Part shown: in pieces, positions 8,042-17,563 of the stretch | How positions within the stretch are numbered: position 1 is the first letter of the stretch | Layout: each line of letters begins with the position of its first letter | Assembly (NCBI RefSeq): GCF_000495835.1 | Contig: NZ_AWGC01000001.1 | Coordinates: forward strand, 124,001-188,000 | Length of the DNA stretch: 64,000 bases | Direction: 5' to 3' | DNA from: Asticcacaulis sp. AC402 | GTDB taxonomy: Bacteria; Pseudomonadota; Alphaproteobacteria; Caulobacterales; Caulobacteraceae | Notes under the pieces: model-generated | Databases searched by the model: none | Seen by the model: the letters and a program-made list of their open reading frames with translations, nothing else | Told to the model about the DNA's origin: nothing | Position numbers and translations under genes: made by a program

Positions 8042-8494
8042 TCATTGCCCGCCGAACAGCAAATCAGCAATGGCGTCCATCAGCACCGCCGGGGTAAACG
8101 GCTTGGCGACATGGCCATCCATGCCGGCGCGGCCGCATTGAGCGACCTCGGCCTTCGACGCATTGGCCGTCAGGGCCAGAATAGGCACCTGGGCGCACGG
8201 TCCTTCGGACTGACGGATGCGACGGGTGGCTTCGAAACCACTCATGACCGGCATGTTCATATCCATCAGGATAATGTCGAAGGTCTGAGACTGCGCCAGT
8301 TCCAGCGCCCGGGCACCGTCGGTGACCGTGGTCAGGACCACCTTTTCACGTGTCAGCAGAATGGTCAGCAAATCGCGGACCATCTCGACATCTTCAGCGA
8401 CCAGGACACGCAAACCCGCCAGCGACGGCCGGTGGCGAGGACGCGTTTGCCGATTCGCCAGATCATTGTGGCCAAAGGGATTCGGATTACTCAT
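8042..8494 (-). CDS. Stand-alone response regulator receiver protein
   Basis: A 150-residue protein from ATG 8492-8494 (a G-rich GGGGGG ribosome site precedes it). After a 25-residue basic tail it is a single receiver domain: acidic pair E34/D35, phospho-acceptor D78 in ILMDMNMP, switch T109 in ALTANA and K131 in VAKPFTP. There is no output domain, so it should act like CheY/DivK-type regulators or receive phosphate from a hybrid histidine kinase. None is encoded nearby. The family B repeat sits about 100 bases upstream. Confidence 0.88.
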   Translation of the reverse strand: MSNPNPFGHNDLANRQTRPRHRPSLAGLRVLVAEDVEMVRDLLTILLTREKVVLTTVTDGARALELAQSQTFDIILMDMNMPVMSGFEATRRIRQSEGPCAQVPILALTANASKAEVAQCGRAGMDGHVAKPFTPAVLMDAIADLLFGGQ

Positions 8495-8591
8495 GGGTGA
8501 CCCCCCAAACAGATACCGAAGCCACCATAACCGGAAATGGTTACATAGGTGTTTGCGCAGTTGGTCTTCGGGCAGAGCCCGCGACAGGCTT

Positions 8592-8727
8592 ATACCAAGC
8601 CTCATAAAGAATGACTCTTGGTATTCGCATTTTTTCAGCTCAAACGCCGCCTGGCTCCTCGCAAAAGCTCGGGCGGCCAGTCGGCCTTGCCAACCCGCGG
8701 TGTGTCAAGAATTTCGCGGGTTGGTAT
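8592..8727 (+). repeat. Family B repeat, copy 2
   Basis: Same ends as the copy at 2742 (ATACCAAGCCTCATAAAG at the left, CGGGTTGGTAT at the right), with a shorter centre. It shares AGCTCAAACGCCGC and CTCCTCGCAAAAGCTCGGGC with the other copies. Confidence 0.85.
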
Positions 8728-8831
8728 TACATGAACAGCGCAGGTGGGGTGCCCTGCGCGGCGCCCTCGGTCAGCATTTATGCCGGCGACATGAGGCGGA
8801 CGCTTAACGCCCGCCCCAAAAGTCACACGTC

Positions 8832-11800
8832 TTACCAGACGATATGCGAGAGGACGTCGGCCGTATTGGTGTTCAGCACGGTGATGACGTTTCCGCTTCC
8901 CAGGTTGATGATGACATTGCCACCCGATTGCGTCACCAGGCCGGCATTGGCGATACCCGCCGTATAGGCGTTAACATTGATCCAATCATTTTCCGCAGCG
9001 CTGAAGTCGGTGATTGTATCCGCCCGGCTGTTGAGGCTGAAGGCAAAGATATCTGCCCCCAGACCGCCCGTGAGGTTATCGGCCCCGCCGCCACCGTTGA
9101 GGATATTGTTGCCGCTGTTGCCGATAAGCGTGTTGATACTCCCGTTACCGGAGCCGTCGATATTGCCCGAGCCCGTCAGTTGCAGGGTTTCGACAACCTT
9201 CCCGTTCAGAGAATAGGAGACCGACGCCATGATCACGTCAGTGCCTTCGCCGGTCAGTTCGGTAACCTTGTCGGACACGTTATCGACGTAGTAGGTGTCG
9301 TTGCCCAGGCCACCAATCATGATATCAGCGCCGCCCGCTCCATCCAGAACATTGTTGCCGCCCGTGCCGGTCAGGGTGTTGATTAACCCGTTTCCGGTTG
9401 CGCTGATAGCGCTACCCGTCAGGGTCAGAGCCTCGACGGCCCGGCCAAACAGGGAGAGGCTGATCGACGAGATCACGGTGTCGTTGCCTTCCAGGTGGTT
9501 CTCGCGAACGAGGTCGCCGGCATTGTCAACATAATAGGTGTCGTCACCCAGTCCGCCCGTCATCAGATCGCCGCCCGTGCCGCCATCCAGGACATTGTTG
9601 CCGCTGTTGCCGGTCAGGGTGTTGTTCAGCCCGTTGCCGGTGGCATTCAGGTTCGCGGCGCCGGTCAGGATCAGGGTCTCGACCGCCCGGCCGGCCAGCG
9701 AGTAGGTGACGGTCGAATAGACAGTGTCCGTGCCCTGGAGATGCCGTTCGACGACGTTGTCGCTCGTATTCTGGACGTAGTAGGTGTCGTCGCCCAGCCC
9801 GCCCGTCAGGGAATTGATCCCGGTATTGCCAGTCAGTACGTTGTTGAGCGTGTTGCCGGTGGCGGTGACGTGATTGATCCCGATCAGGGTGAGGTTCTCG
9901 ACATCTTCGCTGAGCGTGTAATTGACGGACGACCGGACGAGGTCGATACCGCCGTCGACGGCTTCGACCACAACATCGCCTGTGGCATCGACGACATAGG
10001 TGTCGTCACCGGCACCGCCCGTCAGGGTGTCGACGCCCTGGCCGCCATCCAGCAGATTGTTGCCGGCATTGCCCGTCAGGGCGTTCCCAAAACCGTTACC
10101 CGTGGCATTGAGGCTGGCCGAACCGGTCAGGATCAGGTTTTCGACCTGGCGGCCGGACAGGCTGTAGGTGACGGACGACAGGATCGTATCCGTGCCCGAC
10201 GACGAGAGTTCAACGACATTGTCCGCAGCATTGTCGACGACATAGGTATCGTCGCCCAGACCTCCGCTCAGAAGATCGATACTGGCGCCACCATCCAGCA
10301 GGTTGTTGCCGCTGTTGCCGGTCAGGGTATTGGCAAGGCCATTGCCGATGACGTCGAGGTTGTTCTCGCCGCTCAGGATCAGGGTTTCCACCGCCCGGCC
10401 AAACAGAGAGTAGCTGACGGTGGAATAGATGGTGTCCGTGCCGTCGCCATGGGCTTCGACAACATAGTCGCCGGCGTTCTGGATGTAATAGGTGTCGTCG
10501 CCGGCACCACCGCTCAAGATATTGTTGCCCGCATTGCCGGTAAGCACGTTGTTCAGGCTGTTGCCAGTGGCGCTGAGATTGGCCGCGCCCAGCAGGGTCA
10601 GGTTCTCCAGGTTGGCGCCCAGGGTCAGGATGACCGTGGTCTCGACGGTATCGATACCCTCCCCGTCCAGTTCGACCACAAGGTCGCTGGTCGAATTGAC
10701 GCGGTAGGTGTCGTCGCCCAGGCCGCCGGTCGCGGCGTCGAAACCCGAGCCGCCATCCAGCCAGTCATTGCCGACTTCACCGAACAGGGAGTCGTTGCCG
10801 AGTCCGCCCTTCAACGTATCGTTACCGTCGCCGCCGCGAAGTGTACGCTGCAGGGAAACCGTCGTGCCGCTGGTATCATAGGCATCATCAAATGCCGAGC
10901 CGAGGAAAACGTCAAAGTCGTCGTCTCCGTCAAGCGCTGCATTGACACCTATACTCGCCAGTCTGGCGTCGATAGTGTCGAAACCGGCGCCACCTGTGAG
11001 ATCGATATCTTCGCCGTTGAGCTCCATGGCCATGAAGACGTCATCGCCATCGCCACCCAGCGCCATGTCGCCGCCACGGATGATAAAGGTATCGTTGCCG
11101 AGACCACCGGTGAGTGTGTCGATCCCCAGGCCGCCGGCACCATCCAGGACATCGTTGCCCGCTGCGCCGTTCAGGGCGTTGGCGTCGTCATTTCCGGTAA
11201 AGTCGTCATTGCCGGCACCACCGACAATGTTCTCGACGCCAGTCACGGTAAGCTGATTGAAGCCGGTGTTCTGCTGGAGGGCCAGAGACAGGTCGACGAT
11301 CAGGTCGCCGGTCAGTTTCGAGTAGTCCAGCAGGTCCGTTCCGGCGCCGCCATCGACATTGTCGGCGCCATTGCCGATGATGTCCACCGGTGCGCTGGAG
11401 CCGTAGTAGACCGTGTCATTGCCGTCACCGCCCACCAGGGTTTCGTCTTCGAAACTGGTATTGTAGAACAGGTCATTGCCGTTGCCGCCATCCATCAGGT
11501 TGGCACCGCTGCCCGCCGACAGGATGTCATTGCCATCCCCGCCGTAGACGCTGTCATTGCCGCCATTGCCATCGAAGGGCGCCAGATCGAACAGACGGTC
11601 GCTGCCCGCCGTGCCCACGATGTAGTCGGCATAGATCGAACCGAAAACGCCGATTTCCTCGAAATTGGTGTAGGTACCGCCGGCGGCCGCGCCCAGGGTG
11701 GTAAAGGCATTGCCTGTCGACAGATCAAGGTTGAGTGCCGTGGTGCGGCCAAAGAAGGAGACAAAGACCCGGTCGATGATATTGACCGGTTGACCGCCGC

Positions 11801-13586
11801 CATCGGCGGTATCGCCCAGGCCGATATAGATGGTATCACCCCCCATGCCGCCAATGACTGTATCGGTCGCGAAATCTTCGACGGCCAGGCCGGCAATCTG
11901 GTTGGCGGCGTGCCAAACGATACTGCCGCCAGTGCCGACGTTGATGTAATCGGCGCCACCACCACCGTAGACGCGGTCAAAGCCGTTGCCGGTGTTGATG
12001 ACGTCGTTGCCATCCGCGCCGTTGACACTGTCGTTGAAGTTGCCCGTCGTAATCGTCACCGCTTCGATATTGGCAACAAGCAGGTTCTGGCCCGCCCAGT
12101 TAAGGTTGTAACCATTGGGCGTGGCCCCGGCCGACACAGCCGTCGACGCAGTACCCAGATCGATTACCAGACGGTCGCTGCCTTCGCCACCATCAACGCT
12201 ATCGCCCATCCCGGCATTGAGAACATCATTGCCGTCGCCCCCGTTCAGGCTGTCATTTCCCGCGCCGCCAGACAGTGTGTCCTGACCGGCCAGGCCTTCG
12301 ATCGTGTCGTTGCCGCCCAGGCCTTCGATCAGATTGTCAAGATGGTCACCCGTCAGGAGGTTGGCATTGTCATCGGCCGGTGCTGACGTGTAGAGCTCAA
12401 AGGTTCGCGTAAAGAGATTGGTGTCACCCTCGGCATCAACGCTCGACCAGGTGAGGAAAATCGTATCGCCGTCCGATGTGACCTTGGCCGCAAATTGATT
12501 GCCGATCGTTTCGTCAGCGATCTGGATTTCGCCGCCGATCAATGCGCCCGTACTACTGATAATCTGCAGATAGCCGCCCGTGCCGGAACCGTCTTGCCCG
12601 TTGGATTGCCACACGACGGCGAAATTGCCATTATCGAGGGCGGTGATATCCGGCACGTTTTGCGAACCCGCCGTCGTCGTATTGATGCGGAACTCAACGC
12701 CCACGCGGGCACCGGCGCCGTCGAAGACCTGGCCGTAGATGCCATAGGACCCGCCGTCCTGACCATTGCTGGCCCACACCGTCATAAAGCCGCCGCCATC
12801 GATTGACGCGACCTGGGGCAGGTATTGTGTCGAGGTGGTGTAGGTGTTGATCAGGACCGGGGCACCGACGGCGACGCCGACCGCGTCGAAGATCTGGCCA
12901 TAGATGTTTAGTCCCTGGCCAGAAGCACTATTCATGTAGATCAGCATGGCGCCTGACTGAAGGAGAACCAGGGCCGGCGTCATGTCGGTGTGAACTGCGG
13001 CGTGGAAGGTCGTGGCCGCGATGGCTCCGTCTTCGTCGACATAGGTCAACTGAAAACCGTCAACGCCACTAACCCGAGTTTGCCAGGCCATCAGGAAGCT
13101 GCCGTCAGCGCCTTGCGCAAAGACCGGCGTCCAGCCCGACGGTGCCAGGACGACTTCACCTGTGTCACCGAGCGCATCACCTACCAGGTTGACCCGGTTG
13201 CCGTTGCTGTCGAAGCGTTGCGCCATGATGGACGCACCAAGCACGACAAACTCCTGAGTTGGGATGGTCGCCGGGTCATAGATCGTCGACTGGTACATGA
13301 CGATAAAGCCACCATCATCCATCGGAATGACGGAAGAGCCGCCCTGATCGTGGTAGGTGGTCGTATTGACCACGAATTCTTCGCCGACCTTGGCGCCATC
13401 TGCGTTATAGATCTGAGCATGGACGTCGGCCCAATACCAGCCAAAGTTCAGGTTGGGTTCCAGGTTGCCGGTATTCCAGGTAATGACATAACCACCGTTG
13501 GACAGCAGGGTTATGCTTTCGGCACTATTGGCATCGCTATCCTCGGTATTGACCTGTGACTGATCCTGAACGTCTATCGACAACAT
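8832..13586 (-). CDS. Large RTX-type calcium-binding secreted protein
   Basis: A 1584-residue acidic protein without an N-terminal signal peptide, as expected for type I secretion. Residues 1-400 contain repeated blades such as DGGFIVMYQS and NGNFAVVWQS, resembling a beta-propeller. From about 410 on there are many GGxGxDxLxGG calcium-binding nonapeptides. About 85-residue units (DTYYVQNAGDYVVEAHGDGTD...) repeat at least eight times between about 990 and 1500. The C-terminal SRADTITDF...ADVLSHIVW is almost the same as the end of the ExeM-type nuclease at 30443, so both probably use one ABC exporter. Role unknown; adhesion, matrix or surface-layer-like functions fit. It is divergent from a LuxR-type regulator. 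Confidence 0.88.
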   Translation of the reverse strand: MLSIDVQDQSQVNTEDSDANSAESITLLSNGGYVITWNTGNLEPNLNFGWYWADVHAQIYNADGAKVGEEFVVNTTTYHDQGGSSVIPMDDGGFIVMYQSTIYDPATIPTQEFVVLGASIMAQRFDSNGNRVNLVGDALGDTGEVVLAPSGWTPVFAQGADGSFLMAWQTRVSGVDGFQLTYVDEDGAIAATTFHAAVHTDMTPALVLLQSGAMLIYMNSASGQGLNIYGQIFDAVGVAVGAPVLINTYTTSTQYLPQVASIDGGGFMTVWASNGQDGGSYGIYGQVFDGAGARVGVEFRINTTTAGSQNVPDITALDNGNFAVVWQSNGQDGSGTGGYLQIISSTGALIGGEIQIADETIGNQFAAKVTSDGDTIFLTWSSVDAEGDTNLFTRTFELYTSAPADDNANLLTGDHLDNLIEGLGGNDTIEGLAGQDTLSGGAGNDSLNGGDGNDVLNAGMGDSVDGGEGSDRLVIDLGTASTAVSAGATPNGYNLNWAGQNLLVANIEAVTITTGNFNDSVNGADGNDVINTGNGFDRVYGGGGADYINVGTGGSIVWHAANQIAGLAVEDFATDTVIGGMGGDTIYIGLGDTADGGGQPVNIIDRVFVSFFGRTTALNLDLSTGNAFTTLGAAAGGTYTNFEEIGVFGSIYADYIVGTAGSDRLFDLAPFDGNGGNDSVYGGDGNDILSAGSGANLMDGGNGNDLFYNTSFEDETLVGGDGNDTVYYGSSAPVDIIGNGADNVDGGAGTDLLDYSKLTGDLIVDLSLALQQNTGFNQLTVTGVENIVGGAGNDDFTGNDDANALNGAAGNDVLDGAGGLGIDTLTGGLGNDTFIIRGGDMALGGDGDDVFMAMELNGEDIDLTGGAGFDTIDARLASIGVNAALDGDDDFDVFLGSAFDDAYDTSGTTVSLQRTLRGGDGNDTLKGGLGNDSLFGEVGNDWLDGGSGFDAATGGLGDDTYRVNSTSDLVVELDGEGIDTVETTVILTLGANLENLTLLGAANLSATGNSLNNVLTGNAGNNILSGGAGDDTYYIQNAGDYVVEAHGDGTDTIYSTVSYSLFGRAVETLILSGENNLDVIGNGLANTLTGNSGNNLLDGGASIDLLSGGLGDDTYVVDNAADNVVELSSSGTDTILSSVTYSLSGRQVENLILTGSASLNATGNGFGNALTGNAGNNLLDGGQGVDTLTGGAGDDTYVVDATGDVVVEAVDGGIDLVRSSVNYTLSEDVENLTLIGINHVTATGNTLNNVLTGNTGINSLTGGLGDDTYYVQNTSDNVVERHLQGTDTVYSTVTYSLAGRAVETLILTGAANLNATGNGLNNTLTGNSGNNVLDGGTGGDLMTGGLGDDTYYVDNAGDLVRENHLEGNDTVISSISLSLFGRAVEALTLTGSAISATGNGLINTLTGTGGNNVLDGAGGADIMIGGLGNDTYYVDNVSDKVTELTGEGTDVIMASVSYSLNGKVVETLQLTGSGNIDGSGNGSINTLIGNSGNNILNGGGGADNLTGGLGADIFAFSLNSRADTITDFSAAENDWINVNAYTAGIANAGLVTQSGGNVIINLGSGNVITVLNTNTADVLSHIVW

Positions 13587-13901
13587 GACAAAGCACCCTG
13601 TAAAATTCGGGCCGGTGTTTGGGATCCCGGCCGCCTATGATTGATGTGGTATATCGTTAACGCGCGATGGCCCCCACAGCAGCGCGATGGTGACGGAAGA
13701 AATCATTTTTAGCGCCCTGAGCGCATACCCAATATTGGGTATGCGGGCAAGAAAACGGAATGGATACGTCCATCAGGCGATCAGCCGACAACCTGTGGGC
13801 GACATTTCCAAGATATTGAGCCGGTTGACATTTCTTCGCATTATGACAATCCTGAGACGTCCCATTCCGGCACAAGGGGTGGACACTCAGGGGATGGGGT
13901 T
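13587..13901. other. Divergent intergenic region between RTX and LuxR-type genes
   Basis: 315 bases with no convincing gene. It holds the 24-bp palindrome at 13722-13745 and must contain the promoters of both divergent genes; I could not identify clear -35/-10 pairs. Confidence 0.6.
13722..13745. promoter_or_regulatory. 24-bp perfect palindrome, candidate operator
   Basis: The half-site CGCATACCCAAT is followed directly by its exact reverse complement, giving a perfect 24-bp palindrome with no spacer. It lies 136 bases upstream of the RTX start and 157 upstream of the LuxR-type start. Symmetry and position suggest a binding site for a dimeric regulator, possibly the adjacent LuxR-type protein. 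Confidence 0.6.
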
Positions 13902-15008
13902 GTGGCAATCGACGAAGCCGGTGTAACAGCGGCCATAGACTCGTTTCAAACCGCAGGCTTGGGCGGGTCATGGACCACAGCTTTGGAACACCTGGCCGCG
14001 GCGACCCATGCGCCGGTCGGGCAACTGATCGGACTGGGCGATAATGCCGCTGTGCCGTTCAACTGGATGACCGGTCTTCCGCCCGAAGCCGGACCGGCTT
14101 TCCTGGAGGCCGGCGGCGGCGACAGCCGGGTCAATTCACGCGTCCGCATCGGGGGACGCGCGCCGGAACTTCTGGTCCTGAATGAAACCGCTTTCACGAC
14201 GCAAGAGGATTGCCACCGTTCGCCGGCCTATGGTGCCTGGATCAAGACGTATGACGTCGGGGTCTCCTGTCTTAGCCCCTTGCTGCGGCGTGACGACATG
14301 CTGGTTGGCATGGCCGTCGGGCGGGGCGATCGCTACGGTGTATTTTCGGATGCGGAGGTGCGTGCCTACACCGCCATTGCGCCCCATGTCCGCGCCGCCG
14401 TCCGCACCCAGATGGCCATGGAAGGCCAAAGCCTGGGCCTGGTCAGCGGATTGCTTGAGGCCTTATCGACGGCGGCCTTTGTCTGCGATGGCGCCGGCGC
14501 GATTCGCGCCATGTCGCCGCGCGCCGAGGCCCTGCTCGCCGGTGGGAAATGGCTGAAAGTTTCACGCGGCCGGCTAACCTCACGCCAGGACGGCGACGCG
14601 CGTCGCTTCGAACTGGGTCTGGCCGGGGCGGCCACCCTGAGCCCCGGTGCGGCCCATGGACCTCCCGAAGCGTTGGTGATGCGCGATGAGGCCAGCGGGG
14701 ACTATCTTCACCTGGAATTCGTTGCTTTGCCGGGCGAGCACCGCCGCTTTGGCCTGGCGGCTATGGTGATTGCGCGGGCGGTGCGCAAGGAAACCGTCCG
14801 CACCGCCGAGCTTGCCCGGCAGCTGTTCGACCTGACACCCGCCGAGGCGATGGTGGCGGCGCATCTGGCCGCCGGCCGCGGCCCCCAGGCCATAGCTGAG
14901 GATACCGGAAAATCGGTCGGCACCATTCGCAGCCAGATCCGCAGCATCTTCGAAAAGTCTGGCGTCCAATCGCAGCTGGAACTGGTTGCGACGCTGGCCC
15001 TGGAATAG
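13902..15008 (+). CDS. LuxR-type helix-turn-helix regulator
   Basis: A 368-residue protein starting at GTG 13902 with an AGGGG ribosome site. The C-terminal region (about residues 305-366) is a LuxR/GerE-type HTH: LFDLTPAEAMVAAHLAAG is the first helix pair and VGTIRSQIRSIFEKSG the recognition region. The middle (FVCDGAGAIRAMSPRAEALL) resembles a PAS-type sensor. The N-terminal 180 residues are a GAF-like region of unknown ligand. There is no receiver domain, so control is probably by ligand. It is divergent from the RTX gene and may regulate it through the palindrome between them. Confidence 0.82.
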   Translation: MAIDEAGVTAAIDSFQTAGLGGSWTTALEHLAAATHAPVGQLIGLGDNAAVPFNWMTGLPPEAGPAFLEAGGGDSRVNSRVRIGGRAPELLVLNETAFTTQEDCHRSPAYGAWIKTYDVGVSCLSPLLRRDDMLVGMAVGRGDRYGVFSDAEVRAYTAIAPHVRAAVRTQMAMEGQSLGLVSGLLEALSTAAFVCDGAGAIRAMSPRAEALLAGGKWLKVSRGRLTSRQDGDARRFELGLAGAATLSPGAAHGPPEALVMRDEASGDYLHLEFVALPGEHRRFGLAAMVIARAVRKETVRTAELARQLFDLTPAEAMVAAHLAAGRGPQAIAEDTGKSVGTIRSQIRSIFEKSGVQSQLELVATLALE

Positions 15009-15040
15009 GACAGCCTTGCCGGAGCCCACTAACGAGCGGA

Positions 15041-17563
15041 CTACAACCTCGGATCCACTGGCTCACTTTCCAGCGCCAGGACGCCGAAGACCGCTTCGTG
15101 GACACGGTACAGCGGCTCCCTCGCCACGAAACGTTTCAATGCCTCATGGCCCAGGGCATATTCACGCTGAGCCAGGGCGCGTTTGCCGCTGACATTGCGC
15201 GCCTTCAACCGCGTCAGATGCTCGGGCGCCGTATATTCCGGCCCGTAGATAATGCGCAGATACTCGCGCCCGCGGCACTTCACGCCCGGTTGGACCAGAC
15301 CCTTCGGCCCTTTGACGGTGAAGGCCAGCGGCTTGACCACCATGCCCTCCATACCGGCGGCGGTTTCGGCTTCCCACCACGCCGTCGCCGCGGCGACCTG
15401 AGCCTCATCCGACAGGTCGACGACCTTGCGCTGCGTCGTTTTGACGAACACCGGATCGGCGGCGCACAGCCGGTCGATCACGCCCAGATGCCACAGATGG
15501 TCGCGCTCCAGGTTCAATGATCCTTCATGCGCCAGCACATGGAAAGGCGCTACGCGCAGCCCGTCCAGGCCGTTGACGTCTCAGCAATAGCGGCGATAGG
15601 CCGCGCGATAGGCGCCGGCCATCTGTGCCCGCGCTGTCATCTTCGCCGCCAGCTCGGTTTGACCGGCGCGCGCCAGCAGTTCTGCTGCGATCGGCAGGAC
15701 ATGGGTCGCCGCCGCGCCGACCGGCGCATATTGCTGCTCCAGCAGGGCCATGGCCTTGGCCGACCACGGCAGAATTTCGGCGTCCAGGCAAAGCCAGTCG
15801 GTGGCCAGCTCCTCCCATAGGCCGGCCTTGGTCACAGCATCGGCAAGGCGCGAGAGGAAGGCCTGTTCCAGCACCCGTTCATTGAAAAAAGCGCGGCCGG
15901 TGCGGGTATAGACCGTGCCCAGGCCAGTCGCGATACCGAACCGCTGTTCGACCGCGGCGGCATCACGGCCGAGCACCACGACGGCGCGCGAGCCCATATG
16001 CTTTTCCTGGGCGATGACCTGGGTCACACCGTTCTGGCGGTAGTACTCGAAGGCCTCGATGGGATGCTCCAGCCAGCCGTCAAGCTTCGAGGTCTCCGGC
16101 GGCGACATGGTCGGCGGCAGATAGACCAGCAGGCGCGGATCGACGGCGAAGCGGCTCATGACTTCGAGCGCCGCCATGGCGTTTTCGTCGCGGATGACGA
16201 TGTTGCGCGACAGGGCGGTTTCGACCACGCGCTTGCCGGTGACGTCCTCGATATCGATCATGTCACTGTCGCGGGCGTCGCGGCCATGGCCGATCGGCCG
16301 CACCGGCTCGCAGTAAACCTGGGCCGCGTCGACCTGGACGATCTCTTTTTCGGGATAACGCAGGGCGGTCAGCTTGCCGCCAAAGACGCAGCCGGTATCG
16401 ATGTTGATGGTGCGGTTAAGCCATTCGGGCTCAGGCACCGGGGTGTGGCCATAGACGAGCATGGTCGAACCGCGATAGTCGCGTGCCCAGTTGTAGCGCA
16501 CCGGCAGGCCGAACTCATCGATCTCGCCGGTGGTTTCACCGAACATGGCGAAGCTGCGGATGCGGGGTGATCCGCGTCCGATATAGTGTTCCTTCAGCCC
16601 GGCGTGAGACACGGCCAGTCGGCCGCCGTCGAAGACATAGTGGCTGATCAGGCCGTCGAGGAAATCGACCACGCGGCTGCGGAATTCGGGCGTCTCGTGG
16701 CTCAGTTGCTCCAGGGATTCAGCCAGGCCGTGGGCGATTTTGACGTCGCGTCCGCTGAGCGCCTTTTTCAGCTTTTCGTCATGGTTGCCGTTAACGCAGA
16801 AGGCCACGCCGGACTCGACCATGTCCATGACGATGCGCAGAACCTCGGGCGTTTTCGGGCCACGATCGACCAGGTCGCCGGCCAGGATCAGACGGCGGCC
16901 TTCGGGGTGGTGCACGCGGTAGGGTTCGCGGCCTTCGATGACATAACCCAGCGTCAGCATCAGGGCATGCAGTTCGTCGAAGCAACCGTGGACATCGCCG
17001 ATAATGTCGAACGGGCCCGTCTCCACCTTTTTGTCGGGCCACAGCGGCGCGCGTTCGATGCGTACGGCGTCAATCGCCTCAACCGAGTCGAGCACGGTAA
17101 CGTGGCTGAAGCCCTCCTTGCGCAGGCCTTTCAGCGACCGACGCAGCGAATCCGACTGGCCCCACACAACGCCCTTGCCGAAGTCGCGATCAGTTCGGGA
17201 CTGGTTGCGGGCATGGCAGACCTCGCGCGGCAGGTTGAGCACGATCGCCACCGGGATGACGTGATGGCGGCGTGCCAGGTCGATCAGGCTTTTACGCGAT
17301 TCCGGCTGGACGTTGGTGGCGTCTACCACGGTCAGTCGGCCCGCAGCCAGGCGCTTGCCGGCGATGAAGTTCAGCACTTCGAAGGCGTCCTTCGTCGCCG
17401 CCTGGTCGTTTTCGTCATCGCTGACCAGGCCGCGGCAATAGTCCGACGAAATGACCTCGGTCGGGAGGAAATGCTTGCGGGCAAAGGACGACTTGCCGGA
17501 ACCCGATGCGCCGATGAGCAGCACCAGGGACAGGTCGGGAAGGGTAATCAGGGTCTGCGTCAT
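15041..17563 (-). pseudogene. pnkp: Polynucleotide kinase-phosphatase-ligase (Pnkp) with in-frame TGA
   Basis: The reading frame from ATG 17563 runs to 15041 (840 codons) with one interruption, a TGA at 15581-15583 (codon 661). The first 660 residues hold a P-loop kinase (GASGSGKS, about 16-23), a metallophosphatase (GDVHG, GDLVDRGP, GNHD; about 190-290) and the start of an RNA ligase domain with nucleotide-attached Lys521 (EKHMGSR) and Glu596 in LCLDAE. Ligase motifs IV (EGMVVKP, about 739-745) and V (VKCRGREYLRIIYGP) lie after the TGA, where Trp (TGG) would be expected in the context YC-W. Pnkp repairs cleaved RNA with Hen1, whose gene overlaps by 4 bases (ATGA). As read, kinase and phosphatase survive but sealing should fail. 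A sequencing error or readthrough cannot be excluded. Confidence 0.88.

Noticed and set aside
8838-10800. CRISPR-like or tandem DNA repeat array
   Set aside because: The repeats are protein-coding RTX units of about 255 bp with silent differences, not short direct repeats with spacers.
9495-12386. 963-codon open frame on the plus strand, opposite the RTX gene
   Set aside because: It mirrors the repeated GC-rich codons of the RTX gene. The translation is low-complexity (VVAGIAGQGV-type repeats) without domains, while the minus strand has clear RTX motifs and a secretion tail.
15581-15583. TGA in pnkp as a selenocysteine codon
   Set aside because: Pnkp has Trp here in relatives as far as I know, and no selenoprotein-type hairpin is evident just downstream. 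Nonsense mutation is simpler.
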